In this document: positions 32,324 through 35,906 of the stretch, one piece after another
How the letters are laid out: every line of letters begins with the position of its first letter
How positions within the stretch are numbered: the stretch's first letter is position 1
Made by a program: the position numbers and the translations under genes
The notes under the pieces: generated by a model
Databases searched by the model: none
Told to the model about the DNA's origin: nothing
The model's input: only the letters and a program-made list of their open reading frames with translations
From: RGIG426 sp045639905
Lineage (GTDB): Bacteria; Bacillota; Clostridia; Oscillospirales; Acutalibacteraceae
Reading direction: 5' to 3'
NCBI GenBank assembly: GCA_045639905.1
Contig: JAZUDZ010000059.1
Location: forward strand, 1-35,906
Length of the DNA stretch: 35,906 nt

Positions 32324-33748
32324 ATGAAACACGTTTTACGAATACTGGCTTTCACCTTATTGATTACGTTTTGTCTCTGCGGGTGTTCCAAGAAGCCCGC
32401 ACAAAGCAACTCCGATTCTTCCGAGGCCGAAGAAATCCAAATTTCCGAGCTGACAAAAAAAGAAGCAAGCCAGTTTGCCAAACTCAAGCATCAATATTTC
32501 ACCATTGACAACAAACCGGAAAAAACCGTCAAGAAAGAAGAAGTAAAAGTGGCAGAAGACGGAAGCTTCTTCGACGACTTCAATGGCGGTATTGACCCGA
32601 AAATCTGGGGGCTGGCCACAAAAACATGGGGTGGCGGAAACCATGGGGTCATTCCGGATAACGTGTACTATACGGAAGACGGCGTTGTTGTCTTAGCCAA
32701 CAACGGAGACTGGTATGGCGGTCCGCTCAACCAAACAAACGGAGACGATGGCGAGGGCGGAAAAAGGACCGGTGCTTGTCTCGTCAGCCAAAAGCAATTG
32801 GGTCCCGGCTCGTATGAAGTACGGATGAAGGTTGCTCCGCAAATGGGCGCTTGCACGGCCATGTGGACCTTCTACTGGACCAATTGGGACAATCACGAAA
32901 TCGACATTGAGATTCCGGCGGATAAGCAAAGCTTTTTGAATTCTCAGTTTGTTACCTGGACAACGGAAAGCGACTACGTAACAAAAACGAAAAAGCCAAC
33001 CTTCTTCCATAACGACGGCGAGTGGCACACCTATCGTTTTGATTGGCATACCGAACCCGAGAAAAAAGTTGACTTCTATGTTGACGATGTGTTTCAGGTA
33101 ACCATCAACAAAGAGATTCCCACCCAAGCCGGTCGACTGTGGCTCGGCGTATGGTTCCCCAACGGATGGACGGGAGTTCCCCTGTTTGACACATCCTATA
33201 TGCTGATCGATTCCTTTAAGTATACGGCATTTGATGAGGAACACGAGTTCAAAAGAAATCTTTCCGCCTATACGAAAAAGGATTCCTATCCCTCCGAACC
33301 GATTCAGCTCCCGACCAATAACTTTATTTCCAACGGAGATTTCGAAGTCGCTTCTGAAGCATGGATAATGACCGAGGGGGCGGAAATCGTTAAAAACCCC
33401 GATCGGGAAGACCAAATGCTTCGTCTGTATGAAGGATCTTCCGCCGAGCAAAAAATGATTTCGGCCGTCCCCGACTCCGATTACTTGTTTACAATGCTTT
33501 CCGCCGTTCACGATGGAAAGGTTACCCTATCGGTTGATTATCTTTCTTCCGTTATCGGCAACAACATTCTTTCAAGCGAATCTTTTGATTTTGACAGTAG
33601 CGATTTCAACGTTAACCAAACAAATCTTCACACACCGAAAGAGTGTACGGTTATTCGATTTAAAATCAGTTCCACCGGCAAAACCGCTTATGTGGATGAT
33701 GTGTATCTAACGCAGCCGAATCGAAACGATTTTCATATTATCTACTAA
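32324..33748 (+). CDS. Family 16 glycoside hydrolase lipoprotein (beta-glucanase-like) with C-terminal CBM-like domain
   Basis: A 474-residue lipoprotein with lipobox LCGC (Cys21) and a charged spacer to about residue 80. A GH16 beta-sandwich domain (about 82-305) contains HEIDIEIP (Glu192, Asp194, Glu196), the ExDxE catalytic motif of laminarinases and lichenases. YEVRMKVAPQMGACTAMWTFYW precedes it and WHTYRFDW follows it, both typical. Residues about 332-470 (NNFISNGDFEVASEAW...) look like a CBM4/9-type sugar-binding domain. The exact glucan or galactan cannot be told. It shares a transcript with the solute-binding protein (AAGGAGGG ribosome binding site). Confidence 0.9.
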   Translation: MKHVLRILAFTLLITFCLCGCSKKPAQSNSDSSEAEEIQISELTKKEASQFAKLKHQYFTIDNKPEKTVKKEEVKVAEDGSFFDDFNGGIDPKIWGLATKTWGGGNHGVIPDNVYYTEDGVVVLANNGDWYGGPLNQTNGDDGEGGKRTGACLVSQKQLGPGSYEVRMKVAPQMGACTAMWTFYWTNWDNHEIDIEIPADKQSFLNSQFVTWTTESDYVTKTKKPTFFHNDGEWHTYRFDWHTEPEKKVDFYVDDVFQVTINKEIPTQAGRLWLGVWFPNGWTGVPLFDTSYMLIDSFKYTAFDEEHEFKRNLSAYTKKDSYPSEPIQLPTNNFISNGDFEVASEAWIMTEGAEIVKNPDREDQMLRLYEGSSAEQKMISAVPDSDYLFTMLSAVHDGKVTLSVDYLSSVIGNNILSSESFDFDSSDFNVNQTNLHTPKECTVIRFKISSTGKTAYVDDVYLTQPNRNDFHIIY

Positions 33749-33763
33749 ATCTATTACCACTGA

Positions 33764-33800
33764 AAAAGCGGTGCAGAGACATTCTCTGCACCGCTTTTAT
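33764..33800 (+). terminator. Terminator of the solute-binding protein-GH16 operon
   Basis: A perfect 16-bp stem AAAAGCGGTGCAGAGA/TCTCTGCACCGCTTTT (33764-33779 with 33783-33798) with a 3-base loop. Confidence 0.88.
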
Positions 33801-33810
33801 CCTTAGCGGG

Positions 33811-33852
33811 AAAGCGGGAGAAATACCTTTTCGGTACTTCTCCCGCTTTTTT
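33811..33852. terminator. Second hairpin, probable terminator of the phosphatase-like gene
   Basis: Arms 33811-33827 and 33833-33849 pair over 17 bases, with one A-C mismatch as plus-strand RNA that becomes a G-U pair in minus-strand RNA. It therefore folds best on the minus strand, 26 bases beyond the stop at 33878. It may also back up the plus-strand terminator. Confidence 0.7.
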
Positions 33853-33877
33853 CATTTTCGTTTCTGTGGATTATTTC

Positions 33878-35906
33878 TTATTTAACAATATCGAACTGAC
33901 CGCAAGGATACAGCTGAGCCGTCAAAGAAGAATCCAGATAGTAACGTCTAACACTCAAGGTCGTGCTCGTTACATTGACAACCGTAAAGGAAGAATCATA
34001 GGCATACGGAGCCGTTTCGTTTTCCAAGGCATCTCTCATAAGACCGGCTTCTTTGTAGGAATAATACACGCCGTCTTTTTTGTAGATTGTTCCTTTGTCG
34101 CCGGCCTTCAGGTCATCGCCCAAACCAGAACCGGCTGTCTGCATGTAAATCGTGCCGCCCGGATTGTTGTAGACATCCACGCCACTTGTCACAACCGGAG
34201 AGGCCACTTTTGCACCATTGTTCAGCGGATAAGTGGTGTAATAGTCTTCATTTACGTGAGCACTGATGCAAAGATCCACACCATATTTGTCAAAAATCTT
34301 CAAGGCATCACGGCTGGAGCCGGACAAATCACGAGCCGAATGGCAATAGAAAGGCCAGTGAAGCATAACCACTTTAAATTTCTTGCTCTGGTTGGCGCTC
34401 AAATCACTTTCAAGCCAGTTAAGCTGAGTGGCATCCAGACTGCCATCATGACCGGAGTCAAGGACCACAAAGTGAACATTGCCATAGTTGTAGGAATAAT
34501 AATCAGCACTTTGTACCGTATTGTTGAAGTATGTCTGGACTTTACCATTGTCATGGTTACCGTTTGCCACAAACCACGGATGGCTGGCAAACAAAGAACC
34601 AACATTGGCATCGGTATATTTATCATTGGTGCCATTGATCATGGATCTCCACATAGACATAGTTCCCTGTCCTTCGTCGCTGCAGTACACAAAGTCGCCG
34701 CCACTGGCGAAAAATTCTGCATTCGGAGCCTTGGCACAAGCGACACTGAACAGCTTGTTGATACCGGTATATCCGGCACCGAGTTCAGGCTGCGTATCAG
34801 CTGTATAGATAAAGGAGAAATCTCCGATGGTCTGCTGACGAGTTTTAAAGGTATATGCACGGCTGACAACACCGTTGCTATCCGACACACGGTAGGTATA
34901 GGTGGTGTTGTATTTAAGTCCGGAGTTTCCAAGATCTGCAGCGGCTTTGTAGACATAGGTCTTTGTGCTGTATGTCAAGCTGCCACGAGTTGACCAGTCA
35001 TAATAGAATGTATAATTCGACGGGTCATAACTGGCATATTCACTGGCACTGGTAGCCCCGTTTCCAACCAAAGTAACCGGGATGGTGGACGCGCTGCTGA
35101 AATCAGCACTAGATCCTTCAACATACTGAATTACCGGACTGGAAAGCTGATTAAAGCTGTGGAAGTTAAATCCAAGAGAAGTACAATCCGAATTATGATA
35201 GGTCAGCGTTACAAGGTCAATGCGCTCCGTTCCTTCGGGATCATGTGTCAATGTCAAATTGGACTGAGACGGGGTAGGCGGAGCTGTGGGATTCGGATCA
35301 TCTCCCCCACCACCGCCACCGGTACCGGAAATCACCTGTCCGTTACAGGTGATATTGGCTTCCTTGTAACTCGGATGATGCACTTCACCGGTCAAGGACT
35401 TGTTGCTGTCCATAACGACAGTAAAGGTGTATGTAATGTCCGGCTCGCCTTGCAAGGTGTCTTCGGTATTCGGAGACATAGCCTTGGTGGCAGTTCCATT
35501 GATGTTTACATAGTTGTATACATCGTCGATGGTTTTATACTGAATCGGGTGATACACGGCCGGCAAAACAACTTGGATTGTGGCTGTTTCACCCTTGTTA
35601 ACACTGACAGAGCCCGATACCGTGCTGGTATTATACTTATCCGTGTCAACTGTCAAACTCAAACTGAGAGTCACCTGATCGCCACTCGGCTGATCCTGAG
35701 ACTCCTGAGACTCTTGAGATTCCTGGGATTCCTGAGACGGCTGAGTCGGCGGTGTATCCTGAGACTCCTGAGACTCTTGGGATTCCTGAGACTGCTGTCC
35801 CTGGGTGGTGGTCGGTGTTACAACCGGAGTGTCACCACTGCCGTTGCTGGTAATAATGGCCGAAGTGAAGTCCGGATGGCTGATGGTACCGGTAACGGAT
35901 TTGTTG
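33878..35906 (-). CDS. Secreted purple-acid-phosphatase-like metallophosphoesterase with repeated modules (5' end missing)
   Basis: The frame is open to the right edge; 675 residues are visible. In order: the end of one module (NKSVTGTISHPDF..., 1-22), a Thr/Pro and repeated Ser-Gln-Glu linker (30-77), a second full module (about 78-190) ending in the matching NKSLTGEVHHPSY..., a Gly/Pro linker, an Fn3-like domain (about 215-355), then the phosphatase domain (363-675). Metal motifs are ADTQ (Asp370), GGDFVY (Asp404, Tyr407, the purple acid phosphatase Tyr), GNHD (449-452) and MLHW (His516). The last motif reads AHVN (549-552) where GHxH is usual. The signal peptide and any anchor lie outside the window. 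An internal GTG at 35674 is not a real start. Confidence 0.85.
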   Translation of the reverse strand, partial: NKSVTGTISHPDFTSAIITSNGSGDTPVVTPTTTQGQQSQESQESQESQDTPPTQPSQESQESQESQESQDQPSGDQVTLSLSLTVDTDKYNTSTVSGSVSVNKGETATIQVVLPAVYHPIQYKTIDDVYNYVNINGTATKAMSPNTEDTLQGEPDITYTFTVVMDSNKSLTGEVHHPSYKEANITCNGQVISGTGGGGGGDDPNPTAPPTPSQSNLTLTHDPEGTERIDLVTLTYHNSDCTSLGFNFHSFNQLSSPVIQYVEGSSADFSSASTIPVTLVGNGATSASEYASYDPSNYTFYYDWSTRGSLTYSTKTYVYKAAADLGNSGLKYNTTYTYRVSDSNGVVSRAYTFKTRQQTIGDFSFIYTADTQPELGAGYTGINKLFSVACAKAPNAEFFASGGDFVYCSDEGQGTMSMWRSMINGTNDKYTDANVGSLFASHPWFVANGNHDNGKVQTYFNNTVQSADYYSYNYGNVHFVVLDSGHDGSLDATQLNWLESDLSANQSKKFKVVMLHWPFYCHSARDLSGSSRDALKIFDKYGVDLCISAHVNEDYYTTYPLNNGAKVASPVVTSGVDVYNNPGGTIYMQTAGSGLGDDLKAGDKGTIYKKDGVYYSYKEAGLMRDALENETAPYAYDSSFTVVNVTSTTLSVRRYYLDSSLTAQLYPCGQFDIVK

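Noticed and set aside
33866..34993. A 375-codon open frame on the plus strand
   Set aside because: It is antisense to the phosphatase domain, which has intact family motifs. The antisense translation has no recognisable domain and no ribosome binding site.

Overview
The window looks like the chromosome of a Gram-positive anaerobe of the Clostridia, probably Oscillospirales/Ruminococcaceae-like. The reasons are secreted proteins with duplicated dockerin motifs (calcium loop plus MKDVLxLRK), lipoproteins, split transketolase subunits, HemZ, a bifunctional Rel, a YolD/Y-family polymerase pair under a GAAC-N4-GTTC LexA box, strong AGGAGG-type ribosome binding sites and TTGACA/TATAAT promoters. 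The assignment is inferred from gene content, not from a marker-gene comparison. I saw no transposase, integrase, CRISPR array or phage gene.

Layout. 1-418: a strong minus-strand promoter with a leader resembling an rRNA-operon leader (the rRNA itself would lie off the left edge), then the acpP promoter. 419-2755: acpP (+), followed on the minus strand by a PfkB sugar kinase with an MscS channel and by a small DUF1292 protein. 2820-3123: divergent tRNA-Tyr and tRNA-Ala. 3219-7546: a secreted dockerin island on the minus strand, with a dockerin/YD-repeat protein and two tandem paralogues joining a dockerin to a putative GH18-like barrel. 7731-10516: a YbjN-like protein, two-subunit transketolase and a CrcB fluoride channel. 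10642-17885: a long plus-strand operon recJ-rel-dtd-MBL hydrolase-hemZ-zinc ribbon protein. 17950-20618: a membrane-anchored unknown and, divergently, an NSS-type sodium symporter. 20654-24236: a damage-inducible polymerase/YolD operon, sfsA, and divergently plsC. 24284-26781: a GT2-GtrA glycosyltransferase divergent from an NhaC-type antiporter. 26861-29869: operon rluA-like, htpG, luxS (minus). 30074-33748: a solute-binding lipoprotein and a GH16 lipoprotein. 33878 to the right edge: a secreted purple-acid-phosphatase-like protein with repeated modules and a Ser-Gln-Glu linker, open at its 5' end.

How it fits together. The central half is housekeeping (stringent response, tRNA proofreading, DNA repair, lipid and pentose metabolism). 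The two flanks hold the extracellular, polysaccharide-related functions: dockerin proteins that would dock onto cohesins encoded elsewhere, a GH16 beta-glucanase-like lipoprotein beside an orphan solute-binding protein, and a large modular surface phosphatase. Nearly every transcription unit is bounded by a visible hairpin terminator, and many converging pairs share one bidirectional hairpin.
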